26,833 bases of DNA from JBDTRY01 sp039931435 (GTDB lineage Bacteria > Acidobacteriota > Thermoanaerobaculia > Gp7-AA8): contig JBDTRY010000031.1 in assembly GCA_039931435.1 (NCBI GenBank), positions 1-26,833 on the forward strand, in the 5' to 3' direction. The notes below the pieces were generated by a model. It made no database searches. It was not told the DNA's origin and was given only the letters and a program-made list of their open reading frames with translations. Every line of letters starts with the position of its first letter. The first letter of the stretch is position 1. This document shows, one piece after another, positions 16,569 through 23,105 of this stretch. A program made the translations under genes and the position numbers.

Positions 16569-16745
16569 ATGATTCGACGAATAGCAGCATTGATCGGAAT
16601 CGGGCTGTTGCTGGCCATCCTCGTTCTGCTGGTCTGGACGGTGCACCTGCATAGCCTGCGCACCACTTCCGAAAACACGTCGCTGGGTCTTTCCGGAGAT
16701 GCCTTTTCGGTCGAATCTCGTTTCCCCTCGAGGAGCGCCACATGA
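16569..16745 (+). CDS. Small single-pass membrane protein coupled to baeRF gene
   Basis: A 58-residue protein: basic start MIRR, one membrane helix (about residues 5-26, IAALIGIGLLLAILVLLVW), then a polar tail of about 30 residues. I do not recognise a family. Its TGA overlaps the ATG of the next gene (ATGA at 16742-16745), which supports its being translated. AGGA lies four bases before the ATG, but would be outside the message if the sigma-54-type promoter at 16541 is used. Longer in-frame starts exist at 16383 and 16446, but the added residues are not hydrophobic, lack ribosome sites and would precede the candidate promoter. It could anchor the baeRF protein at the membrane; this is inference from coupling only. 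Confidence 0.6.
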   Translation: MIRRIAALIGIGLLLAILVLLVWTVHLHSLRTTSENTSLGLSGDAFSVESRFPSRSAT

Positions 16746-17857
16746 TCTCTGAACAAATTCGCGACCTCGCGGCCAGGAGTGACAGCCGGGAACCATTTCT
16801 GAGCTTCTATATGGACACGAATCGCCACGATGAACAGGATCGAGAGCGTATCCGCGTCTCGCTCAAGGATGAGTTGAAGGATATCCGCGAGGCCGTGACC
16901 TCGAGCAATGGCCAGGACGGCGGATTCAACCGGGCACTCCATCAGGTCGAGAGTTACATGGAGAGTGAGCTTTCACCCGCCAGCCGGGGTGTGGCATTTT
17001 TCTGCTGCCCGTCTGAAGAGTTCTTCCGAGCTTTGGAGCTGCCCTTCAACGTTGCCACAGAATCCCGGGTGGGGGTTCGTCCATACCTGAAACCGCTGAA
17101 CGTTCTCCGACAAGCGAATCCTGACACTCTGATCGTGCTCGTCGACGCAAAATCCGCACGCCTCTTCGCGCTCGAATTCGGCCAGCTGCTCTACGAGCTG
17201 GACCTCGAGAGCCCGGATCTTCCCCGGGGGCTCGATCAGGGCGGGTGGTCGCCGGCAAACATTCAAAGACACGTACAGGATCATATCGATCGGCTGCACA
17301 AGGAAGTCGCGGAGACTCTGTCCAGGAAGCTCGATAGCGGGTCATTTACCGGTGTGATCCTCTGCGGGCAGGAGCGTAACATCGCGAACTTTCGCAACTT
17401 TCTGCCGAAAAGAGTCGAGGACCGCCTGTTGGGGGCTCTGCACCTCGGTATCCGTTCAAGCTCGGAGGAGGTCATCGCCGCATGCGCCGGACTGCTGCGC
17501 CAGCACAGTCACGACGTGCTCGGTGAAGGCCTTCGCGAACTCCTGGAAGCGTCGCAAACGAATGGAGCGGGTGCCCTGGGATTTGCGAAGGTGATCGAGG
17601 CCACGAACGAGCGTCGCCTGATGCAGCTGTTCGTCCGTGGGGATCTCGATGAACGAGGATGGCTCTGCGGCTCCTGCGGCATGATCGGCCAGGCTGTACC
17701 TCTCGGCTGTCCTGCCTGCGGAGGTACGGTAAGTACGGTCGATCTCGGAGAGCAGCTCATGGCCGCGGCACAGCGCGAAAATGCCACCGTCGAGGTGGTC
17801 CCCGACCCCTCCCTTCTCCAGGACTACGAAGGCGTGGGTGCCCTGCTTCGATTCTAG
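16742..17857 (+). CDS. baeRF-type protein (bacterial archaeo-eukaryotic release factor-like)
   Basis: A 371-residue protein resembling the bacterial relatives of archaeal/eukaryotic release factor eRF1 and of Vms1, some of which act in ribosome rescue and quality control. The diagnostic segment is GLDQGGWSPANIQRHVQDHIDRLHKEVAETL (about 163-193), matching the eRF1 GGQ helix region, but with Trp169 where eRF1 has the catalytic Gln. The preceding part (about 125-160) has the IVLVDAKSARLFALEFGQL strand-helix typical of these domains. A C-terminal zinc ribbon has cysteines 309, 312, 323 and 326. The ATG at 16742 has GAGGAG six bases upstream. Family membership is well supported; whether it acts on ribosomes is unknown. 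Confidence 0.8.
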   Translation: MISEQIRDLAARSDSREPFLSFYMDTNRHDEQDRERIRVSLKDELKDIREAVTSSNGQDGGFNRALHQVESYMESELSPASRGVAFFCCPSEEFFRALELPFNVATESRVGVRPYLKPLNVLRQANPDTLIVLVDAKSARLFALEFGQLLYELDLESPDLPRGLDQGGWSPANIQRHVQDHIDRLHKEVAETLSRKLDSGSFTGVILCGQERNIANFRNFLPKRVEDRLLGALHLGIRSSSEEVIAACAGLLRQHSHDVLGEGLRELLEASQTNGAGALGFAKVIEATNERRLMQLFVRGDLDERGWLCGSCGMIGQAVPLGCPACGGTVSTVDLGEQLMAAAQRENATVEVVPDPSLLQDYEGVGALLRF

Positions 17858-17910
17858 TAATTTTTACACTCTGAGAGCCAGAATCCGCATAGGTAAAGGA
17901 GGTCTATAGC

Positions 17911-17926
17911 TGGCACGATCCTTGGA
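17911..17926 (+). promoter_or_regulatory. Candidate sigma-54 promoter of the BON-domain gene
   Basis: CTGGCACGATCC followed by TTGGA matches the sigma-54 consensus except that the -12 C is G. Predicted start is near 17937, giving a 34-base leader containing the GAGGA ribosome site at 17959-17963. The changed -12 base lowers confidence. Confidence 0.5.
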
Positions 17927-17970
17927 ATACATCGGATAGAAACGAACCGATGATCAACGAGGACAGAGCG

Positions 17971-18447
17971 ATGACCGTCACACAGAAAGTAATCAGAATC
18001 GGGACCACTGCCATGGCGGTCGTCCTTCTCGCCGCCGTTCCCTCTACACTCTTCGCAGCCCCTTCAGCTTCCCAAGCGCTTCAGGACGCCGGCATTCAAA
18101 TCGCAGACCTGAACGTCCAGCAGATCGAAGCCATCACGATCGTGCGCGGAAACGTCACTTCAGCTGCTGAGCGGGATCGTATTGCTCCCGTACTGGCACT
18201 GGCCGGATACCAGCGCGTCGCGAATATGGTGCAGGTGGTCGGTTCGCCAAACGATCTCGCCATCGCCCGAGCCGCCGAGCGCGAGCTCTCCCGCAAGGGA
18301 GTACTCGAAGGTTCGAACCTCCGCGTGAGCTGCAAGAACGGCGTCGTCGTTCTGGGTGGCGCGGTCCGCTCCGCCAATCAGCGACAACTGGCTCTGGATA
18401 CCATCCACCATCTCTCCGGTGTCCGGGCTGTCCGGGCCGATCTCTGA
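17971..18447 (+). CDS. Exported protein with two BON-like domains
   Basis: A 158-residue protein with a signal peptide (MTVTQKVIRIGTTAMAVVLLAAVPSTLFA, cleavage near residue 29). The mature part has two repeats of the BON type: one at about 35-88 (ALQDAGIQIADLNVQQIEAI, TIVRGNVTSAAERDRI) and one at about 93-158 (LSRKGVLEGSNLRVSCKN, GVVVLGGAVRSANQRQLALD). BON domains, as in OsmY, are periplasmic or outer-membrane and are linked to envelope stress and membrane binding. I chose the ATG at 17971 because GAGGA lies seven bases upstream; the ATG at 17950 has no ribosome site. It has its own terminator and a candidate sigma-54 promoter. Confidence 0.85.
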   Translation: MTVTQKVIRIGTTAMAVVLLAAVPSTLFAAPSASQALQDAGIQIADLNVQQIEAITIVRGNVTSAAERDRIAPVLALAGYQRVANMVQVVGSPNDLAIARAAERELSRKGVLEGSNLRVSCKNGVVVLGGAVRSANQRQLALDTIHHLSGVRAVRADL

Positions 18448-18472
18448 TCCTGAAGCAAAGGCACTCGAAAAG

Positions 18473-18497
18473 CGGCGGGAGCGATCCCGCCGTTTTT
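18473..18497 (+). terminator. Intrinsic terminator of the BON-domain gene
   Basis: An eight-base-pair perfect stem (18473-18480 with 18485-18492), a GCGA tetraloop and five T residues, 25 bases after the stop codon. It lies just ahead of repeat copy 2, so that element is not needed to terminate the BON transcript. Confidence 0.9.
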
Positions 18498-18508
18498 GCG
18501 TCTAATGA

Positions 18509-18658
18509 AGTGTAAGGCTGCAGTGGGACCAGATGGTGCCGGTATTGACGGCGCGAGCGAGGCGGGCCGACGAAGGCATAGCGCGACTATGTTAGGAGGC
18601 ACAACGAAGCTCACGCCGTCGAGAGCAAGCCAGGTGGTCCCACTTCAGCCTTTACGCT
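18509..18658. repeat. Structured palindromic repeat element, copy 2
   Basis: A 150-bp element with the same core as 13989-14147: CATAG/CTATG (18577-18581 with 18587-18591), GTT/AAC around an AGGAGG loop, CGACG/CGTCG (18568-18572 with 18617-18621), then GAGAGCAAGC. The outer arms (18509-18531 against 18635-18658) pair over 20 or more bases with one mismatch and one bulge, yet their sequence differs from copy 1. The small first hairpin (18536-18541 with 18549-18554) also has a different sequence but still pairs. The element is in the same orientation as copy 1 and ends three bases before the stop codon of the convergent Omp85-like gene at 18662. Confidence 0.85.
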
Positions 18659-18661
18659 CGA

Positions 18662-20122
18662 TTAGTACCTCGTCGTTCGCACAGAAAACCGGAATTCATT
18701 GTGGCGGAGTGCGTCGGGAGCCTGCACCGTGCTGGCGAACACTGCAGTCAGATAAACCGTAAAGTCCCGCACCGTCACCGATGACTCCACCCCTAAGCCA
18801 GCGTCAGCGGTGAGGTCTCCCAGTTTGTAGTCCGTGAATTGATCGGAGGGCTTCCCCCGGAATCCCAGAGTCCCGGCCCCGACATAGCCAGTTCCGTACA
18901 GATTGTTCCAGTGAATGACCCACGTTTTGAAGTCGCGATTGCGAAAAAGGGGGACAAAATATTCGCCGGTCAGATGGGCCTCGTCGGTTCCTCGCTTGTG
19001 GTCGTCGACCCCTTTCAGGGCATCGCGCCCTCCCAGGCGGAAGTACTCGTCGAAAGGAACCCGGTAAGCCCAGCTGGGCAGGTCGAATGACGACTCATCG
19101 GGCGGAAAATCGGCGCGGGTGAGACCTGACGGGGATTTCTGAAGCATGCTTCCGAGGTGGCCGCGCATGATCAGAAATGTACTGGAGGAGACATCGAATC
19201 TCTTCAGTGCTTCGGCCTCCAGGCGGGTGTAGTTGAAGTCCCCGGCTGAGGGGATTCCCTCGGTGATCCCTACGGCCGCTGCGAATTTTCTGGGACCGAG
19301 CTCGCGAAAGGCGGTCAGTACTGGAGGCACCCGCCCCGAGGACTCGCTGGCGATGGAGTTCAGGCGCTCGTCGAAAGGGGAGCCGATCTGATATCCGAGC
19401 TTTACGAACAGATTCGATTTGCGGTTGTCCGGATTGTCGACATCCCCGTGGAGAAAACGGTCGTCTTCGGTTAAGAAATACAGTCGACGGTTGTACTTCC
19501 GGGGATGTTCGAACTGCACGAAAGCACCTCTGACCCGATTGAAATCTCCGGAGGTGTCTTGCAGGGACTTGAACGAGAGGCTGTCGAACAGACCGATCTT
19601 GTAGGTAAAGGCCCGGGCGTAGTACTTGTAGCGGAGGAATGTGGAGATGTCCCCGTTCACGAAGTTGTAGTTCACCTGACCTTCGAACAAAACGTTCCGG
19701 ATCAGTTTTCTCAACCGGATGTCGAACTCCCCCTCCGGCAGATAGACATTCAGAGAAGGGAAGGCATTCTGGTGATCGTTGGCCGCTGGCTGCGGTTCGG
19801 AGGACGCCAGCGGAGGCGCATTCTCGCTCAGGGGTGAGGAGTCCGGCGCAGGTGAAGGCGACGGTGCGGGTTCGTTCGATGGTTCAGGAAGTGCAGAGGC
19901 GGGTGTTTGAAGCTCGGTCTCCGTCGGCTCGGTCTCCGTCGGCTCCGACTCTGGCGATGGCGAGGGGGTGGCGGAGGGCGACAGGTCCGGCGAGGGAGGT
20001 GACGGGGCCTCCTGGGAGGTGACCTCGCCAGGGTTCGCGATTCCGGCATGGACGAGCGTGATGGGGGAAAGGAATGATGCCATCGCGAAAGCGAGGAGTA
20101 CAGGGAAGCGCTGTCTGACCAA
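18662..20122 (-). CDS. Omp85/BamA-like outer-membrane barrel protein with Pro/Ser/Glu-rich N-terminus
   Basis: A 486-residue protein: signal peptide ending near LVHA (residue 26), a disordered stretch rich in Pro, Ser, Glu and Thr (about 34-115), then a beta-barrel-like region of about 360 residues. The latter has alternating aromatic strands, a motif FRLGGRDALKGVDD (near 355-372) similar to the Omp85 GGxxxLRGY element, the strand AHLTGEYFVPLF, and a C-terminal strand ending in Arg-Tyr. No POTRA repeats are visible, so it resembles barrel-only Omp85 members. The start is TTG at 20120-20122 with AGAGGA seven bases upstream. It is divergent from the OmpA-like gene and convergent with the BON gene. 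What it transports, if anything, is unknown. Confidence 0.75.
   Translation of the reverse strand: MVRQRFPVLLAFAMASFLSPITLVHAGIANPGEVTSQEAPSPPSPDLSPSATPSPSPESEPTETEPTETELQTPASALPEPSNEPAPSPSPAPDSSPLSENAPPLASSEPQPAANDHQNAFPSLNVYLPEGEFDIRLRKLIRNVLFEGQVNYNFVNGDISTFLRYKYYARAFTYKIGLFDSLSFKSLQDTSGDFNRVRGAFVQFEHPRKYNRRLYFLTEDDRFLHGDVDNPDNRKSNLFVKLGYQIGSPFDERLNSIASESSGRVPPVLTAFRELGPRKFAAAVGITEGIPSAGDFNYTRLEAEALKRFDVSSSTFLIMRGHLGSMLQKSPSGLTRADFPPDESSFDLPSWAYRVPFDEYFRLGGRDALKGVDDHKRGTDEAHLTGEYFVPLFRNRDFKTWVIHWNNLYGTGYVGAGTLGFRGKPSDQFTDYKLGDLTADAGLGVESSVTVRDFTVYLTAVFASTVQAPDALRHNEFRFSVRTTRY
19913..19942. repeat. Two perfect tandem copies of a 15-bp unit
   Basis: The unit CTCGGTCTCCGTCGG occurs twice in a row inside the low-complexity part of the Omp85-like gene, encoding the Thr-Glu-rich TETEPTETE. 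Because 15 is a multiple of three, gain or loss of a unit keeps the frame, so linker length could vary between strains. Confidence 0.9.
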
Positions 20123-20139
20123 GAATGAGTCCTCTCTGT

Positions 20140-20159
20140 TGGTGCCGCCGGCGGCACCA
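20140..20159. promoter_or_regulatory. Perfect 20-base palindrome in the leader of the Omp85-like gene
   Basis: TGGTGCCGCC followed by its exact reverse complement lies 18 bases upstream of the TTG start on the minus strand, just before the AGAGGA ribosome site. It could be a repressor operator, or in RNA a hairpin near the ribosome site that limits translation. There is no T tract on either side, so it is not a standard terminator. Confidence 0.6.
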
Positions 20160-20231
20160 GCCTACACAGGATTGGGAGTTATGTTAAACTTTTGATCTGG
20201 AACTCTTTAGAAAGCCAGCGCTATTCTGCCG

Positions 20232-20247
20232 TGGCACATCTTTTGTA
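20232..20247 (+). promoter_or_regulatory. Candidate sigma-54 promoter of the OmpA-like gene
   Basis: TGGCACA, four bases, then TTGTA: the -25/-24 GG and -13 G are present, but the -12 C is T. Predicted start is near 20258, 47 bases before the TTG start at 20305. A sigma-70-like TATAGT at 20261-20266 without a good -35 is an alternative. Confidence 0.4.
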
Positions 20248-20258
20248 TCTGCGGCACG

Positions 20259-20287
20259 ATTATAGTATGGCGCTGAACCGGTGGAAA
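20259..20287 (-). promoter_or_regulatory. Candidate sigma-70 promoter of the Omp85-like gene
   Basis: On the minus strand, TTTCCA (20287-20282), a 17-base spacer and a perfect TATAAT (20264-20259) would start transcription near 20252. The leader would be about 130 bases and contain the 20-base palindrome. The site overlaps the plus-strand promoter region of the OmpA-like gene, so the two could interfere. Confidence 0.5.
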
Positions 20288-20304
20288 CTTCAGGAGGTGT
20301 GATT

Positions 20305-21729
20305 TTGCGTTCGATCAAGAGTTCGTTACTTTTCATGCTGTGTTTTCTTATTCTCGCTCCCGGCGCCTTTGCTCAAATGGTGAGCTACGACGATCAGCTT
20401 CATCTTCTGGCGCCGACATCCTCGGGCGAAACGGGCCTGTTCACCACAATCGGCGGCGACATGCTCAAGCGGGGCGATTGGTCGTTCGGGATTTACCTGA
20501 ACGATTACGACTTGGACGCGGCCGATGCTCCGGAGCTCGCACCCCTTTCCGCGCGCAAAAGCAATCCTCTGGGATATGACCTCTACCGCCTCAATCTGTC
20601 GCTCGGTTATGGGTTGACAGATCGGTGGGAGGTTTCGGCCTCACTTCCCTATGACCGCATCGAAGGTCATGGCAACGATCGCGCAGGCTACATCAACGGC
20701 TGGCCGTACGTTGGTAGCTTTCATGACAGCGGAATCGGCGACATCAGACTGTCGACAAAGTTCGCCCTCATCGATCCAAACGCCTCGCCGTCTCGCCTGG
20801 CAGCACTCCTCTTCTTCGAGCCGGGAACAGGGGACGACAAATCGGGAATCGGCACTGGAAACTCCAATTTCGGAGTCGGTCTGGCCTACACACACCGCAT
20901 CTTCAACATCGACGGCGAGTATCGGATCACCGGCTCCCGCGACCGCATCTCCAGCGATCCGTTCTCCGAAACCTTCGACGTTCCGAACGACGTCCGCCTG
21001 AACGCGGGCCTGAACGTCCCCCTCAGCTTCTGGTCCACGACCAACTGGATTTCTGAAGCCAATGGCATTTTCTACAACGGCGGCGACCGCCAACCCGACA
21101 ACCCCATCTTCCTCGTCACCGGTCTTCGTCACTGGTTCGGAGAAAGCGGATGGGCGCTGAACGCCGGGATCCGCTGGAACGTGGCCAAGTGGAGCAACGA
21201 TCACGCACACTGTGAATTCACCGAGCTCGATGACTGCGCTCTGGGCGGTCTGGTCGGCCTGACCTATGCTCCGTTCCACCTGGCAGCGGTTGCCCCTCCG
21301 CCACCTCCTGTGGTTGCTCCGCCGCCGCCCATGGAGCAACCGGTCACGCCTCCGCCTCCTCCCGTTGCCCCGCCACACCAGCCCACGGAGCTTCGGACCG
21401 ACGAGATTCACTTCGAGCCCGCTTCGGCGCGCCTCACGAACATCGCCAAGGCCATTCTCGACGACGTCGCTCTTCGGATGAAGCAGGAGCCGGCAGCCAC
21501 GGCTCTGGTCATCGGATACAACGACGACAAGGAAGCAACCGGCCCGAACTCCGATCTCGATCGTCGCCGGGCACAGGCGGTCAAGGATTACCTCGTCAGC
21601 CGGCACGGCATCGATCCTTCACGCATCACCGTGGAAGGTCATGATGGCCAGGAATCAGCCGGCGACAACACCACCGCCGCAGGAAGATTGAAGAACAGGC
21701 GGGTTGTGGTACGCCTCATCCTGCCGTAG
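20305..21729 (+). CDS. OmpA-like outer-membrane protein with Pro-rich linker and peptidoglycan-binding domain
   Basis: A 474-residue protein. A signal peptide ends near GAFAQ (residue 24). Residues about 25-325 look like a beta-barrel (repeated aromatic strands such as WSFGIYLNDYDL and YRLNLSLGYGLTDRWEVSASLPYD). About 328-362 is a linker of repeated Pro runs. The last 110 residues are an OmpA-C domain: TDEIHFEPASARL, SDLDRRRAQAVKDYLVSRHGI, GRLKNRRVVVRL. It probably ties the outer membrane to the cell wall. The usual GHTD is GYND here. I chose the TTG at 20305 because AGGAGGT ends six bases upstream; an in-frame GTG at 20281 precedes that site. A strong terminator follows. Confidence 0.88.
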   Translation: MRSIKSSLLFMLCFLILAPGAFAQMVSYDDQLHLLAPTSSGETGLFTTIGGDMLKRGDWSFGIYLNDYDLDAADAPELAPLSARKSNPLGYDLYRLNLSLGYGLTDRWEVSASLPYDRIEGHGNDRAGYINGWPYVGSFHDSGIGDIRLSTKFALIDPNASPSRLAALLFFEPGTGDDKSGIGTGNSNFGVGLAYTHRIFNIDGEYRITGSRDRISSDPFSETFDVPNDVRLNAGLNVPLSFWSTTNWISEANGIFYNGGDRQPDNPIFLVTGLRHWFGESGWALNAGIRWNVAKWSNDHAHCEFTELDDCALGGLVGLTYAPFHLAAVAPPPPPVVAPPPPMEQPVTPPPPPVAPPHQPTELRTDEIHFEPASARLTNIAKAILDDVALRMKQEPAATALVIGYNDDKEATGPNSDLDRRRAQAVKDYLVSRHGIDPSRITVEGHDGQESAGDNTTAAGRLKNRRVVVRLILP

Positions 21730-21753
21730 TCACACGCAAGGCAGTGCAATTGA

Positions 21754-21781
21754 GCCCCCGCTTCGGCGGGGGCTTTTTTTT
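21754..21781 (+). terminator. Strong intrinsic terminator of the OmpA-like gene
   Basis: An eight-base-pair perfect GC stem (21754-21761 with 21766-21773), a stable TTCG tetraloop and eight T residues. It ends the OmpA-like transcript and separates it from the thymidine kinase gene. Confidence 0.97.
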
Positions 21782-21838
21782 GGCGCGACGCTACGGTTTG
21801 TTATCCTTCCGCAGATTTGTCACGAGCGGGAGGAACTA

Positions 21839-22495
21839 TTGGAACCATACAAGGGGGGGTGGATCGAGATCATCGCCGGGGGCATGTTCTCGGGAAAATC
21901 GGAAGAATTGATTCGCCGTCTCCGGCGGTCTGTGATCGCCCGGCAGCGCGTTCAGGTGTTCAAGCCCCTGATCGACGACCGATTCAGCATCGAGGAACTG
22001 GTTTCCCGTGATGACCGCCGCCTGAAAGCGACGCCCGTGGCCACATCGGAGTCGCTTCTGGCAAGGGTGGAGATCGGCGTCCAGGTCGTGGGAATCGACG
22101 AGATCCAGTTCTTCGACGACGGGATCATCGCAGTCTGCATGCAACTGGCCGACGCTGGCATCCGCGTCATCGCCGCCGGTCTCGATCAGGATTACGCCCG
22201 AAGGCCCTTCGGGCCGATGCCCGGTCTGCTGGCCGTGGCGGAGGAAGTCTCGAAGATGCACGCAATCTGCGTCCGGTGCCGAGGATCGGCGCACTACTCC
22301 CAGCGGCTGACGGGAGGTGACGAGCAGGTGGAGGTGGGCGATGCTTCCTATGAAGCGCGATGCCGCGCCTGCTTCGAGTCCTATCTCAAACCCACGGAAG
22401 CGGAGATCCTGCAACTGACGATTTCAGGAGAAATTGATTCCATCTCCGGCGAACGTTCCATCAGGAATGTGGCCAGGACCGGGAACGACGACTGA
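21839..22495 (+). CDS. tdk: Thymidine kinase (type II)
   Basis: A cytoplasmic salvage enzyme that phosphorylates thymidine with ATP. The 218-residue product opens MEPYKGGWIEIIAGGMFSGKSEELIRRLRR, with the P-loop at 14-21. It continues with GIDEIQFFDD (Asp87-Glu88), AAGLDQDYARRPFGPMP, and the type II zinc site with Cys144, 147, 175 and 178. These features and the length match the TK1-like family. I chose the TTG at 21839: GGGAGGA lies directly upstream at proper spacing, the reading frame further upstream runs through the terminator of the previous gene, and no nearby ATG fits. The gene stands alone, ending 25 bases from the convergent zinc-ribbon gene. Confidence 0.95.
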   Translation: MEPYKGGWIEIIAGGMFSGKSEELIRRLRRSVIARQRVQVFKPLIDDRFSIEELVSRDDRRLKATPVATSESLLARVEIGVQVVGIDEIQFFDDGIIAVCMQLADAGIRVIAAGLDQDYARRPFGPMPGLLAVAEEVSKMHAICVRCRGSAHYSQRLTGGDEQVEVGDASYEARCRACFESYLKPTEAEILQLTISGEIDSISGERSIRNVARTGNDD

Positions 22496-22520
22496 CGGCG
22501 AACGATTTCTCGCAGTGACG

Positions 22521-23102
22521 TCAGCTGGCGCGTGAGAGTTGAAAGTGCTGGTAAAGCTGGCGCTGAAACGATTCCGCTTCCCGCCAGACCTGACGGAATG
22601 CGTGAAGATCGCGACTGGAAACCACGAGATTCACCTCATAAAGAAAGGCAGCGTTGCCGTCAAAGGTTCGAAGCGTTTCCGCCACCAGAATCAGGTAGGC
22701 CTTCCTCCGGTCCGCGGGCGTGAGGGAAGTCAGAGGTTGCAGTTCGACCAGCGGGGGCGGACCGACTTGTTCCGGCCTCAGAAAAATGATCGACGGATAT
22801 TCAACCAGGAAAAATGCCCGGCCCTCTTCCGCGGTGGCCACGAAGTGCGGGTGGTACCCAATGGCCCTCGCCGCCTCAGCCACCGCCGGATCGTCGACCC
22901 CCACCACGAGGGCCTTTTCGCCCGGGTGCAGCGCGTTCGGGTCGAGGAGTTCCTCGGCTCCGGCGGCGGCGCCCTGAGTTCGGCGATCGACGGCGATCCG
23001 CGCCTTACAGGCCGGGCAGCCGAATGTAACCTCGCGCATGGGAAGTTTTGTCTCGTCGAGCGAAACCGGCTTCTGACAGGCCGAGCAGTGGATGATCATC
23101 AT
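22521..23102 (-). CDS. Zinc-ribbon protein with receiver-like region, coupled to the PilT/PilU gene
   Basis: A 193-residue protein. The N-terminus is a zinc ribbon (Cys6, Cys9, Cys29, Cys32). Residues about 63-115 (KALVVGVDDPAVAEAARAIGYHPH, then YPSIIFLRPEQV) have the strand-helix rhythm of a receiver-like fold but no obvious phospho-acceptor Asp. The C-terminal third (about 125-190) is helical, including TPADRRKAYLILVAETLRTFDG. I do not recognise a named family. It starts three bases after the stop of the PilT/PilU gene, with ATG at 23100-23102 or the next codon, so it is co-translated and probably functions with the pilus-retraction system. Confidence 0.7.
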   Translation of the reverse strand: MMIIHCSACQKPVSLDETKLPMREVTFGCPACKARIAVDRRTQGAAAGAEELLDPNALHPGEKALVVGVDDPAVAEAARAIGYHPHFVATAEEGRAFFLVEYPSIIFLRPEQVGPPPLVELQPLTSLTPADRRKAYLILVAETLRTFDGNAAFLYEVNLVVSSRDLHAFRQVWREAESFQRQLYQHFQLSRAS

Positions 23103-23105
23103 GGT

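Noticed and set aside
17895..17903. Perfect ribosome-site-like AAAGGAGGT between the baeRF and BON genes
   Set aside because: No start codon follows at a usable distance; the first in-frame option is a six-codon TTG frame. It would also lie upstream of the predicted BON transcription start.
20641..21606. 321-codon minus-strand open frame opposite the OmpA-like gene
   Set aside because: The plus strand encodes a signal peptide, barrel strands and an OmpA domain; the minus frame shows no recognisable motif and follows the codon pattern of the real gene.
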